DNA of 64,000 nt from UBA5078 sp964538025 (GCA_964538025.1 CAZICZ010000002.1:1-64000); one strand, 5' to 3'. Shown: positions 53,198-62,348, counted from the stretch's first letter. Numbers and translations are program-made. Notes: generated by a model not told the origin, from the sequence alone.

Positions 53198-53806
53198 ATG
53201 CAGAATCGATTTATCATCGTGGACGACTTTTACAGCAATCCGGATGTGCTGGTAAAAACTGCGTTGAGCACCATGCGAGAGGAGGATTCGCCGGAGGGAA
53301 ATTACGCTGGCGTCATGACAACGAATGCCTACCTCAGTGAGCAGCAGAGAGAGATTTTTAAAAAGCTGACGATGGAGCCTTCTATCAATTCATCGACCAA
53401 TGCCAATGGCCGGCTCCGTTTTACGAAGGAGCACGACACGTTTCGGTTTCACATCCATTACGATGTCGATGTCGCGACCAGATGGGCAGGGGTCGTTTAT
53501 TTGTCGAAAGAACATCCTAAAACGGATGGCACGTGTTTTTGGCGTCACAAACGCACGGGTCTGGAAATAGCGCCAAACACGGTGGAGGGCTTTGCCAAAT
53601 ATGGCTGGAAATCATTTCTCGATTTGAAGGCGTTTCTCGAAGTGGAAGGGCTTGACGAATCGCTGTGGGAAAAGACGTTCGCCATTCCCTACAAATATAA
53701 CCGGCTAGTGCTTTTTCGACCTTGGTTGCTTCATTCGCCTGGTCCCGCCTTTGGCAATACCCTCGAGAACTCCCGCATCATTCAAACCATTTTTCTGGGC
53801 AACTGA
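53198..53806 (+). CDS. Probable Fe(II)/2-oxoglutarate-type oxygenase (DUF6445-like)
   Basis: Cytoplasmic protein of 202 residues. It opens FIIVDDFYSNPDVLVKTAL, as many prolyl-hydroxylase-like proteins do. An HxD pair in FRFHIHYDVDVATRWAGVVYLS and a distal histidine plus arginine in LLHSPGPAFGNTLENSRI are arranged like the H-D-H iron site and 2-oxoglutarate-binding arginine of the double-stranded beta-helix oxygenases. I believe it resembles the DUF6445 family, but I cannot verify that without a search. AGGA stands five bases before ATG 53198; an ATG at 53192 overlaps that ribosome site. It stands alone between tRNA-Ser and the AHSA1/ArsR pair. Confidence 0.6.
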   Translation: MQNRFIIVDDFYSNPDVLVKTALSTMREEDSPEGNYAGVMTTNAYLSEQQREIFKKLTMEPSINSSTNANGRLRFTKEHDTFRFHIHYDVDVATRWAGVVYLSKEHPKTDGTCFWRHKRTGLEIAPNTVEGFAKYGWKSFLDLKAFLEVEGLDESLWEKTFAIPYKYNRLVLFRPWLLHSPGPAFGNTLENSRIIQTIFLGN

Positions 53807-53887
53807 CGGACGCTTTCAGAACCACGAACGGCGCCTGCCCGGGATTCGATTTCTTCTGTAAGGCTGCGATCACGCGCTGTGATCAGC

Positions 53888-54322
53888 CTATGGTGTTGCA
53901 AGAAAACGCGGCAAATTGCTCGTGACAATCGCATTCCACCCCGCTTGGAAATTGGCGCCGGCAAGATCCGGATTGTCGACGGGAAACGTGTGGATGCCTT
54001 CATGTGTCAATCGCAGACGCGTATTGGCCCCTTCCTCGAACAATTCAAAGCTCACGAGTGAATTGCCCTCGTATCCCTCATAGCGCCAGGTGTACGACAG
54101 TTTCCGGCCTGGAATCACGTCCACCACCTCGCACAGATGCCGGTAGATTCTGTCGGGCGGACCGCCGCTGAATTCGAAGCAGAATCCCTTTCTGGCTTCA
54201 AACTCCGTCAATTCGAAGGTCCATTGTTTCATTTCGTCACGCTCCGAGATTGCGCGCCACACGCGTTCTATGGGGGCATTTAAAACCTGCTCGACGACTA
54301 TCGGGGGAAACGGTGTGTTCAT
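53888..54322 (-). CDS. AHSA1/SRPBCC-domain protein
   Basis: Protein of 144 residues with the START-like fold of the Aha1 C-terminal family: VVEQVLNAPIERVWRAISERDEMKQWTF, FEFSGGPPDRIYRHLCEVVDVIPGRKLSYTW and GWNAIVTSNLPRFL. Such proteins bind small hydrophobic ligands in a cavity; the ligand here is unknown. It is directly downstream of an ArsR-family gene, a very common pairing in which the regulator controls the SRPBCC gene. Confidence 0.85.
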   Translation of the reverse strand: MNTPFPPIVVEQVLNAPIERVWRAISERDEMKQWTFELTEFEARKGFCFEFSGGPPDRIYRHLCEVVDVIPGRKLSYTWRYEGYEGNSLVSFELFEEGANTRLRLTHEGIHTFPVDNPDLAGANFQAGWNAIVTSNLPRFLATP

Positions 54323-54671
54323 TGGCTATCTCCAGTGTCAGAGGAGGCAGTACTTTGCGCCTCCAGATGCGCAGCGGGTGCCCCCAGTGTGTTTTCCAAA
54401 ATTGTTCGGTGTCCTTGAGCCATTGCTGCACGGCATCAAGGTTTTCGGGAGTCGCCCTGCACAAACTTTCCCGCCCCTGTTTCTCAACAAGGACAAGCCC
54501 GCACTCAACCAGAATATTGATATGGCGCGATATGGACGGGCGGCTGATCGGGAATCGGTTGGCAAGGGTGTTCAAATTCTGGGGTTCCCGGCACAGGATC
54601 GTGATGATGTCGCGTCGAGTGCGGGCGGCAAGGGCTTGAAACACATCGCGCCGCATTGGGGAATGGCTCAT
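54237..54671 (-). CDS. ArsR-family transcriptional regulator, probably frameshifted near its 3' end
   Basis: Winged-helix repressor. Residues 1 to ~95 are a normal metal-independent ArsR regulator (VFQALAARTRRDIITILC, helix-turn-helix SRPSISRHINILVECGLV, wing KQGRESLCRAT, QWLKDTEQFWKTHWG). After W-G the written frame runs into an unlikely tail (RIWRRKVLPPL...) that overlaps the AHSA1 gene by 86 bases. One extra G in the G5 run at 54381-54385 would give HLEAQSTASS and a stop overlapping the AHSA1 start codon (ATGA), the usual coupled arrangement. So either a real frameshift or a homopolymer error is present. The DNA-binding domain is unaffected. Confidence 0.8.
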   Translation of the reverse strand: MSHSPMRRDVFQALAARTRRDIITILCREPQNLNTLANRFPISRPSISRHINILVECGLVLVEKQGRESLCRATPENLDAVQQWLKDTEQFWKTHWGHPLRIWRRKVLPPLTLEIANEHTVSPDSRRAGFKCPHRTRVARNLGA

Positions 54672-54879
54672 AGGTAATCAATTGCTTACCAAATTAACGT
54701 TATGGCGGAACCAGTGCAAGGGCAAGACAGGACAGTGAAGGAGGCATTCATTTGCCCGGCTCTGCATTCCGTAGAAAGGGGATCACGGGTATAGTGACGG
54801 CACAGTCCGGGAACACACCCGTGTGTTATCGGGCCTCACAGGACGACCTTTGAATTTCGATAATAAAACGGAGCGTGTT

Positions 54880-55446
54880 ATGAATCTGATGACCAAAACC
54901 CTGTCCGCCATCGCTCTTGGGCTGAGCCTGAGCGCCTCTGTCCTTGCCGCTGAGATGGAGGACACCATTACGATCACCAGCACGGCATTTGAGCATCATG
55001 GGACCATTCCCCTGGCGAATTCCGCGTATGGAGACAATGTGTCGCCTCAGCTGGCGTGGAGCAATCTGCCGGCAGGGACGGTTCAGCTTGCACTGGTACT
55101 TGATGATCCCGTGGCACCAACCCCCCAGCCATTTGTGCACTGGGTGGCCTACAACATTCCGGCTGCCGCCACTGAACTGCCCGCCTCACTAAGCAAGGAC
55201 CCTGCCGTAACCACCGTTCCAGCGCTGGCAGGCATGGTGAACGGACTCAATGGCTTGCGTCAGGCGGGGTACTTCGGCCCGCGTCCTCCTGTGGACGGCA
55301 AGCTGCACGCGTATCACTTCCGATTCTACGCACTCGACAGCGCCCTGAACCTGCCGGAAGGTCTCAACAAAGAGTCCTTGCTCGAGGCTATTGAGGGGCA
55401 TGTTCTGGGTACTGGCATGTTGATGGGCCATTACGAGCAGAAATAG
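54880..55446 (+). CDS. YbhB/YbcL-family PEBP (Raf kinase inhibitor-like) protein, exported
   Basis: Phosphatidylethanolamine-binding-protein fold of 188 residues with a cleavable signal peptide (LSAIALGLSLSASVLAAE). The family signature is FEHHGTIPLANSAYGDNVSPQLAW, LVLDDPVAPTPQPFVHWVAYNIP with the DP and HW ligand-pocket residues, and LHAYHFRFYALDSALNLP. Bacterial members have no settled role. GGAG precedes ATG 54880. It ends 24 bases before the alpha/beta hydrolase gene, likely in one transcript. Confidence 0.88.
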   Translation: MNLMTKTLSAIALGLSLSASVLAAEMEDTITITSTAFEHHGTIPLANSAYGDNVSPQLAWSNLPAGTVQLALVLDDPVAPTPQPFVHWVAYNIPAAATELPASLSKDPAVTTVPALAGMVNGLNGLRQAGYFGPRPPVDGKLHAYHFRFYALDSALNLPEGLNKESLLEAIEGHVLGTGMLMGHYEQK

Positions 55447-55470
55447 GAAAGTGAGAGGGGGAGTGAAAAG

Positions 55471-56733
55471 ATGGGTTTGCTTCGGATATTGCTAATGTTC
55501 AGTTTGTCCACAGGGGTTTTGGCACAGGAGAACCGCATCGATCAGGTGGGTCCAGAGGCGCCGGCGCTGAGTGCGTTCGGCCCTTTTGATATCGGTGTCC
55601 GGACGCTGACTCTGGTGAATCCGCAGCAGGTGGATGTCACTAACTCCGTGGACGGCGAGGTCACCAATTACTACGACCGCCCCCTCACCGTCGAGCTATG
55701 GTACCCGGCAACGCTTGCCTCCGGGCAGGTGCCGGGGGCCGATTACAGCACCGAAACTCGCAATGTGGATGTTCTCGCCACCCTGCACGGCCGGGCCGTC
55801 AGGGAGGCTGCCCCGGATCGGTCACAGGGAGCTTACCCTTTGGTGATCCTTTCGCATGGTTACCCCGGTAATCGCTTCCTGATGAGCCATCTGGGCGAAA
55901 ACCTCGCCAGCAAAGGCTACGTAGTAGCTTCTATTGACCACACCGACAGTACCTATCGTCGTCAGGACCCTATCGCCAGTACGCTTTACAACCGACCGCT
56001 TGATCAACGTTTTGTGCTTCACAGTATTGCGGCACTGAATCAGGAATCCGGGCATTTTTTAGAGGGCTTGGTGAACACCGAAAACACGGGTCTGATCGGT
56101 TTCTCCATGGGAGGCTACGGTCTACTCAACAATCTTGGCGGCGCCATCAATCCGGAAGCCGTCAGCAATTCGATCTCGCCGCCCAATGAATTGCTGGAAG
56201 ATCACACCCTGCGTAATCGCAATTACCGGCGGAATCTCGACGGGCGATTCAAGGTGGCAATCGCTATCGCTCCCTGGGGAATGAACACCAATTTTTTCAC
56301 CCCCGAAACGCTAAAGGGAATTGAAACGCCCATTTTGTTTGTGGCGGGCAGCGTGGATGCCACTGCGGGTTATGACAACGGCACGCGCGCCATTTACGAA
56401 AGCACGGTCAATGCCGACCGCTATCTGTTGACGTTTACGGGTGGAGGGCACAGTGTTGCTGCCCCCATCCCAGTGCCCTATGAAGTTGCCTCTGCGCCGG
56501 AAGCACGTGGCGTCAGTCATTATTCGGACAGCACCTGGGACAGCGTGAAATCAAACAACATCCTCCAGCATTTCGCATCCGCCTTTCTCGATTACCATCT
56601 GAAAGGACTGGCAGACCGTGCGGCCTATTTTACGGTCGAGGCCGATGCCAATGTGGGGGGAGTACAGTGGCCAGGATTTGCTCCTGGCACGGCCAGAGAT
56701 CTTTTGCTGGAACACAAAACGAAAGGGGAGTGA
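55471..56733 (+). CDS. Exported alpha/beta hydrolase (PAF-acetylhydrolase/dienelactone hydrolase-like)
   Basis: Secreted serine hydrolase of 420 residues. A signal peptide (residues 1-~18, ending GVLAQ) is followed by the fold core VELWYPATLASG, VILSHGYPGNRFLMSHLGENLASKGYVVASIDHTDSTY, the nucleophile elbow GFSMGG (S212), an acid region FVAGSVDATAGYDNG and the catalytic histidine in FTGGGHSVA. The sequence around HGYPGNR is close to plasma PAF-acetylhydrolase and related esterases. The substrate is unknown. Follows the PEBP gene; convergent with the amidohydrolase. Confidence 0.82.
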   Translation: MGLLRILLMFSLSTGVLAQENRIDQVGPEAPALSAFGPFDIGVRTLTLVNPQQVDVTNSVDGEVTNYYDRPLTVELWYPATLASGQVPGADYSTETRNVDVLATLHGRAVREAAPDRSQGAYPLVILSHGYPGNRFLMSHLGENLASKGYVVASIDHTDSTYRRQDPIASTLYNRPLDQRFVLHSIAALNQESGHFLEGLVNTENTGLIGFSMGGYGLLNNLGGAINPEAVSNSISPPNELLEDHTLRNRNYRRNLDGRFKVAIAIAPWGMNTNFFTPETLKGIETPILFVAGSVDATAGYDNGTRAIYESTVNADRYLLTFTGGGHSVAAPIPVPYEVASAPEARGVSHYSDSTWDSVKSNNILQHFASAFLDYHLKGLADRAAYFTVEADANVGGVQWPGFAPGTARDLLLEHKTKGE

Positions 56734-56781
56734 CCCTTTCTCTGACACCCCTGCCGTGGCAGGGGTGACGATTTTCCTGCC

Positions 56782-58455
56782 TTACTTCGCGAATACTCGC
56801 ACGCCATTTACCCAGGTTTCCGACACCGTCGCTTTCCAGATCTCGGTCTCCGGCTGCGCAAAGATATCCTGATCGACAAGGATGAAGTCGGCGGATTTGC
56901 CGGGTGTCAGGGAGCCGATCAGGGTTTCCTGATGGCCTGCGTAGGCGGCATCCAAGGTGAAGCTTGCGAAGGCTTCCGTGGGACTCATGCGCTCCTCAGG
57001 AAACCACCCACCGGGAGGCTGATTCTCGTGGTCCTGTCGGGTTATTGCAGCATGCAAACCGAAAAACGGATTGGGGTATTCCACAGGGAAATCGGATCCG
57101 TTTGCGATAATGGCACCGGCATCGATGAGTTTGCGCCACGCGTAGGCCCCTTGAATGCGGACCTCACCCAGACGGTCTTGTGCCATGTTTTTGTCGCTGG
57201 TTGCGTGGGTCGCCTGCATGGACGGGATCACGCCCAGTTCGGCAAACCGCAGGATATCTTCATAACGCAGCACCTGGGCATGCTCTATACGGTGCCGCAA
57301 TCCACGCGTTCCGGTGGCGGGAATCAGCGTGGCAAAATGGTCGAGTACCAGTTTATTGGCGTTGTCGCCAATCGCGTGCACGTTGACCTGGAAATTTGCC
57401 TTCATGGCCATTTCCATGACTTCATAGAGACGCTGTGGCTCCAACAGCAGGAGTCCTCTATGCCCTGGCATGTCGCTATAGTCCTCAATCAGGGCGGCGC
57501 CCCGACTTCCAAGTGCGCCATCGGCCACAATTTTGATGCTGTTGATAGTGAAGCTGCCATCGTCGCTGGTGTAGTGGCCCGCGGCGAGCAGGGCGGGGAG
57601 TTCGGGATCACCTGCCCCGAGCATGGCATTGACACGAATCGGCAGCGGGCCCTCCTGTAGTAGCAACTTGTACGCCTCCACGGTGCGGGCAGAGATCCCG
57701 GCGTCATGAACGCTAGTCAGTCCCTGGGCTGCCAGCTCGCGCATGGCGCGACGAAGCGCGAAAGCCTGTTCCTCGACGCTCAGTTGAGGAATGTTGGCGG
57801 TAATCAGATCCATGGCATTGTCGACAAAGGTCCCCGTCGGGCGTCCCTCTGCGTCGCGAATGATCTGTCCGCCATCCGGGTCCGGGGTTGCGGCGTTGAC
57901 GCCCGCGAGCGCCATGGCAGCGGAGTTGGCCCATCCGGCATGACCGTCCACGCGACTCAACCACACCGGTGTGTCGCCGAAAATTTCATCGAGGCTGGCG
58001 GCGGAGGGAAAGGCATTGCTGTCCCACAACACCTGATTCCACCCTCGTCCCTGAATCCATTCCAGATTGCCATTGGCTTCTCGAAATGCCTGAATTCGGG
58101 CAACGGCTTCCTGTTCCGACCGAGTGCCAGTCAGGTCGACCCGCAGTAGACTCAGGCCGTAACTGAGGACATGACCGTGGGCGTCCACGAGGCCTGTCAG
58201 CAGCGTCCGGTTCCCGCCATCCAGACGCGTGATGGCGGGGTCTTGCGGCAGGGCCTCTCCTTCCTGATAGACACGGTCTACGCGGCCGTCAGTAAATTGC
58301 AGCGCCTGGAAACGCACCATGCGATGGGAATCATCCACGGTGTATCCCTGTACATCGGTGATCAGCGTTGTTTGCGCATGGGCGCAGACACTGACCCAGG
58401 CCGCGAGCAATGTGAAGGTAAGGGGGCGAGTGGCGGTCCGTGGATGTGGAGGCAT
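56782..58455 (-). CDS. Exported amidohydrolase (YtcJ/amidohydrolase-3 family)
   Basis: Metal-dependent hydrolase of 557 residues with a signal peptide (LTFTLLAAWVSVCAHAQ). Metal-site motifs of the family are GLVDAHGHVLSYG (HxH), NVHAIGDNANKLVLDH, RHRIEHAQVLR and NGSDFPVEYPNPFFG. Relatives hydrolyse N-formyl or N-acyl amides and cyclic imides; most are uncharacterised. I use ATG 58455; a TTG at 58467 is possible. Divergent from the VOC gene across 136 bases. Confidence 0.85.
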   Translation of the reverse strand: MPPHPRTATRPLTFTLLAAWVSVCAHAQTTLITDVQGYTVDDSHRMVRFQALQFTDGRVDRVYQEGEALPQDPAITRLDGGNRTLLTGLVDAHGHVLSYGLSLLRVDLTGTRSEQEAVARIQAFREANGNLEWIQGRGWNQVLWDSNAFPSAASLDEIFGDTPVWLSRVDGHAGWANSAAMALAGVNAATPDPDGGQIIRDAEGRPTGTFVDNAMDLITANIPQLSVEEQAFALRRAMRELAAQGLTSVHDAGISARTVEAYKLLLQEGPLPIRVNAMLGAGDPELPALLAAGHYTSDDGSFTINSIKIVADGALGSRGAALIEDYSDMPGHRGLLLLEPQRLYEVMEMAMKANFQVNVHAIGDNANKLVLDHFATLIPATGTRGLRHRIEHAQVLRYEDILRFAELGVIPSMQATHATSDKNMAQDRLGEVRIQGAYAWRKLIDAGAIIANGSDFPVEYPNPFFGLHAAITRQDHENQPPGGWFPEERMSPTEAFASFTLDAAYAGHQETLIGSLTPGKSADFILVDQDIFAQPETEIWKATVSETWVNGVRVFAK

Positions 58456-58591
58456 AAGCGTTACCAAGAGAAAAAGTCAGCGAAATCGGGCCTCAGCCCG
58501 TGTGAGATTGTGCAAAATGCGAGGCGCACGTATAGTCCTTGTGAAAAAGAGCACTGGCAATTCCAGCGTAAAACTAGACCCGGAGATAATA

Positions 58592-59650
58592 ATGAAAAGA
58601 CCCATGAAAAACACGCCTTCTGGTACTCATGCTGCACAGCTGCCGGATTTGCGTAGACGCCTGCTGCTTCACCTTGCGGCCTTTGCTCCTTTTTCTGGCG
58701 CTGTGTTCGGACAGGGTGCGGCACAACCGATTGCCATTTCCAAACTTCACAGTTTTGGTCTGCGAGTTTCCGATGTAGGGCGTTCGGTGTCTTTCTATCA
58801 ACAACTGTTTGGCATGCCCATTCAGGCCCAAGAAGAAGGGCGGGTCAGCCTCGGCATCGGGGACGGACCACGTTTTCTGTCATTGAAGGCTGCCGGAATG
58901 GGCGAGGCGCCAGGCATTACCCACATTACGCTGAGTGTTCCGGATTTTAATGCGGAAAGACTGTTGGGCCAGTTGCAGGCAAAGGGGTTTGCTGAGGTCG
59001 CCACCCCAGATCCCGCCGGCGGCTTGCGCAATGCCATGAAGGCATGGCCAATCAATGAATCCCTCATAGGATTTGCCGACCAGGAAGGGCTGATGTTTCA
59101 GCTCTGCCATCCCCGCTATTGCGGCAGTAACAACGGGCAATGCGCCACCACGGCGGCTCCGAGAGGGCCGGGCTTGATGGCCCTGCTTGATCTGAATCAT
59201 TTCACCAATTACATGAGCCACGCGCCCCGCACCAATCAGTTCTACCTCGATCTGTTTGGATTGAGGGTGCAGTCCTATCAGGGGCCAACGAGCCCTACCG
59301 TTGGCGTAGGTGATGGAAAACAGTTCCTGATGTTTGTCGGGCCCGCGCAGGAAGGTGTTCCAGCACAGCCCGCCCGCATTGATCACGTGAGCCTGGCAGT
59401 GGCTGATTTTGGTGTTGAGGCTATTCAGGCGAAACTTGAAAGCGTGGGGATCCGTCCGCGCACCGACCCTGCCGTAACGCCTCCGCTTGTCCATTGGGTC
59501 AGCATGCGAATGCCCAACCGTGGCGGTGCGGAGGGCGGAACGCCCGAACTGTATTTTTCAGACCCCGACGGCTTGCATATCCAGTTGCAGGACGCGCGTT
59601 ATTGCGGTGGGGGGGGATATCTTGGGGACGAGTGCTCTCCACCGGCCTGA
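58592..59650 (+). CDS. Exported double-domain VOC (glyoxalase-fold) protein
   Basis: Protein of 352 residues with two vicinal-oxygen-chelate domains. The N-terminus has an arginine triplet before a hydrophobic stretch (LRRRLLLHLAAFAPFSGAVFGQ), resembling a Tat signal. Domain 1 (about 50-180) shows LHSFGLRVSDVGRSVSFYQQLFG and DQEGLMFQLCHPRYCG; domain 2 (about 200-345) repeats it with HFTNYMSHAPRTNQFYLDLFG, IDHVSLAVADF and DPDGLHIQLQDARYCGGGG. The repeated RYCG ending is notable. Dioxygenase, lyase or resistance roles are all known for the fold; none can be chosen. GGAG precedes ATG 58592. Confidence 0.82.
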   Translation: MKRPMKNTPSGTHAAQLPDLRRRLLLHLAAFAPFSGAVFGQGAAQPIAISKLHSFGLRVSDVGRSVSFYQQLFGMPIQAQEEGRVSLGIGDGPRFLSLKAAGMGEAPGITHITLSVPDFNAERLLGQLQAKGFAEVATPDPAGGLRNAMKAWPINESLIGFADQEGLMFQLCHPRYCGSNNGQCATTAAPRGPGLMALLDLNHFTNYMSHAPRTNQFYLDLFGLRVQSYQGPTSPTVGVGDGKQFLMFVGPAQEGVPAQPARIDHVSLAVADFGVEAIQAKLESVGIRPRTDPAVTPPLVHWVSMRMPNRGGAEGGTPELYFSDPDGLHIQLQDARYCGGGGYLGDECSPPA

Positions 59651-59842
59651 GATGTGTGGCTTTCCATGGCATTACTTCAATCGTTTCTGTGATACCCGTG
59701 TCCGCGGCACTGCTGCGGGCGCGGAGTCGCTGTTTCCCTCTGCTGGACTCGAAATATCGCAGCGTTTAAGCTAGCCGTCTTTTTTTATTTCGAATTCGAG
59801 CCTGCTGGCGCCTTTAACCCCACATACACCAAGGTGAATTGA

Positions 59843-62260
59843 TTGAATTTCCGAGTTGCTGTTTCCGCATTCTGTTCCCTGATACTTCTGCCTGGCGTGT
59901 CTGTTGCGCAAACGTCTCCCACGACGCCGGTGCAGCTTTCGCTGAACAATGGCAGTGCACTCACCCTGCAACGACTCGACCATGACGCGGCCAATATCGA
60001 TATCGATGGCCAAATCAACGAGTCGGCCTGGAGCCGGATTGCCCCCATCAACGAGATGAAAGTGATCGATCCGGATACGCTGGAAGCAACACGGTTTGAC
60101 TCTCAGGTCCGTATTTTTTACACGGAGCGCGGCATTTACGTCTCCTTTGATCTGACCCAGCCCCAGGACACGATTGTCCAACGGATCAGTACACGCGATA
60201 ACACGCAACTGAACCGGGATTCGGTATCGATCACCCTGGACACTTCCGGGCAGGGACTGTTTGCGTATTGGATGACACTAGCGTTGGGGGACAACCAGGC
60301 CGACGGCACTGTGCTGCCTGAACGCAATTACACCACGCAGTGGGATGGCGCTTGGTATGGTGCGACCCAGCAGACGTCGACGGGATGGAGCGCCGAGTTT
60401 TATGTACCGTGGGGGCAGATGGCGATGCCCAGCGAGGAGGGGGTGCGCCGGATCGGCATCTACACTGAGCGCAAAGTGGCATACCTGAACCAGACCTGGG
60501 CATGGCCGGCCATTCCTGAATCAAGCTCCATTTTCATGAGCAGCCTGCCCTTGCTCGAACTGGAGGGTGTCAGCGTCCGCCAGCAATGGAGTGTGTTCCC
60601 CTATGTGTCCTCAACTTTCGATGAGATCGACAGTGACGTGGACTACAAAGCCGGATTCGATGTGTTTTGGCGCCCCTCCAGCAATTTCCAGATGACGGCG
60701 GCGGCCAATCCTGATTTCGGGTCCACCGAGTCTGACAACGTGGTGGTGAACTTGACGGCCAGTGAAACCTTTTTTCCTGAAAAGCGCTTGTTTTTCCTGG
60801 AAGGGCAGGAGGTTTTCAACACGACTCCCCGTTCAACGGGCAGCAATGGAAAGCGCTTGTCGATCGTCAATACCCGCCGAATCGGCGCCAGACCCCGCCC
60901 ACCCAAGCTGCCTGCTGGCGTCAGCCTTCCCACCCGGGAACGAATTCGTCCGGCAGACTTGCTGGGGGCAGTCAAGGCGACGGGACAGGTAGGCGCAGTG
61001 CGCTACGGCATCATGACGGCATTTGAGGACGAGAGTGAGTTTCTCGCCGGCGGTAAAAAATACTTCCAGGATGGGCGCGATTTCGCCACGTTCAGGATGA
61101 TTTACGAAGACAGCAAGGGCGGGGCGGCGTATCGCGGTCTGGGGTATATCGGTTCGCTGGTACAGCACCCAGAGGCTGATGCCGAAGTGCACGCTGTCGA
61201 TTTTCATTATCTGACAACCGGTGGCCGGTGGAACGTGGATGGACAGATTATTCGCACCGACACCGATCCTCTTGGCACGGGCAACGGTGTCTTTGCCGAT
61301 GTGGTGTATACCCCTCGTCAGGGAGTCCGTCATAACTTCCAGATGACTTATCTGGACGATACCTTCAATGTAAATGATTTTGGATTCCAGGAGCGCAATG
61401 ACTCACGCGAGTTGTGGTATCGCTTTGAATGGGTCAAGTCCGATCTGAAAATCGTGCGAAATTTCCGCTTTACCCCGTTCCTGCGCTATGAGGAAAACGG
61501 CAAGGGTGATCGCACCAATAATGCATTTCCGGTCCTGAGCGCCTCGATAACGCTTAACAATCTCGATCGTATCAATGTGGGTCTGCAACATTTTCCCAAA
61601 CGCTACGACGATCTAAACAGCTTTGGTAACGGGACGTTTGCAACCTCCGAACGCACAAATTCCAATCTCAGTTACCAGACCAATACCGCGCGGCCGGTCA
61701 GTTTCAGTGTGGGAGTAGGCACCTCCGGAGAGTTTGTCGGGGGGGACAGTAAAAACGTGAATGCCGGCATTACTTGGCGACCACGTGACAATATTGCCTT
61801 TAATACCGAAGTGAACTTCGATGACCGTGATGGTTGGCTGTTGTGGCAGGAAAGACAGAACTTCACCACCTTTCAGGCGGATCAGTGGCGCTTCGACGCG
61901 GGGCTCGAGTACTTCCTGACGGCACGGCAGCAGCTGAGCATGGCCTTGCAGTGGGTCGGAATCGAAGCCGTCGAAGACGAGTTCTACTTTTTGCCAGCGA
62001 GCGCTGTGACGCGCAATCGTGACCTGCAAAAGGTCAGCAAGCCCGCAGGGCCATCGGACAGTTTCGGGCTGTCCCAACTGAACTTCCAGCTGCGATACCG
62101 CTGGCAGATTGCACCGCTTTCCGATTTGTTTGTGGTGTATACCAAAGGGGACAATCGTCGCAGTGCCTTGATGGCGTTCGACGAACTCTTCGAAAATTCC
62201 TGGGACAATCCTCTGGGCAGTCAGCTGGTCATCAAGCTGCGCTACCGCTTGGGGACATGA
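59843..62260 (+). CDS. CBM9-like/DUF5916 exported protein, probable outer-membrane barrel
   Basis: Large secreted protein of 805 residues. After a signal peptide (VSAFCSLILLPGVSVAQ), residues ~45-220 form a CBM9-like sandwich: IDIDGQINESAWSRI, FYTERGIYVSFDLTQP and GWSAEFYVPWGQM. The rest is DUF5916 sequence, including NPDFGSTESDNVVVNLTASETFFPEKRLFFLEG and alternating beta strands to the C-terminal LRYRLGT, which looks like a membrane barrel. I infer a surface protein that may bind or pass a ligand; related genes often sit beside exported hydrolases, as here. The start is TTG 59843 after AAGGTGA. Confidence 0.82.
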   Translation: MNFRVAVSAFCSLILLPGVSVAQTSPTTPVQLSLNNGSALTLQRLDHDAANIDIDGQINESAWSRIAPINEMKVIDPDTLEATRFDSQVRIFYTERGIYVSFDLTQPQDTIVQRISTRDNTQLNRDSVSITLDTSGQGLFAYWMTLALGDNQADGTVLPERNYTTQWDGAWYGATQQTSTGWSAEFYVPWGQMAMPSEEGVRRIGIYTERKVAYLNQTWAWPAIPESSSIFMSSLPLLELEGVSVRQQWSVFPYVSSTFDEIDSDVDYKAGFDVFWRPSSNFQMTAAANPDFGSTESDNVVVNLTASETFFPEKRLFFLEGQEVFNTTPRSTGSNGKRLSIVNTRRIGARPRPPKLPAGVSLPTRERIRPADLLGAVKATGQVGAVRYGIMTAFEDESEFLAGGKKYFQDGRDFATFRMIYEDSKGGAAYRGLGYIGSLVQHPEADAEVHAVDFHYLTTGGRWNVDGQIIRTDTDPLGTGNGVFADVVYTPRQGVRHNFQMTYLDDTFNVNDFGFQERNDSRELWYRFEWVKSDLKIVRNFRFTPFLRYEENGKGDRTNNAFPVLSASITLNNLDRINVGLQHFPKRYDDLNSFGNGTFATSERTNSNLSYQTNTARPVSFSVGVGTSGEFVGGDSKNVNAGITWRPRDNIAFNTEVNFDDRDGWLLWQERQNFTTFQADQWRFDAGLEYFLTARQQLSMALQWVGIEAVEDEFYFLPASAVTRNRDLQKVSKPAGPSDSFGLSQLNFQLRYRWQIAPLSDLFVVYTKGDNRRSALMAFDELFENSWDNPLGSQLVIKLRYRLGT

Positions 62261-62348
62261 GGATGGGAGCGTTGCCACACTGCGGACAGATTTGATCGGC
62301 AGATCGCCTCGCTCTTTGAATCGAAATACTCTTTTTAGATGGTGAAAT

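Noticed and set aside
54338..54565. 75-codon minus-strand frame overlapping the ArsR gene.
   Set aside because: No family likeness; only the third frame restores a sensible ArsR end, so this one is not a gene.
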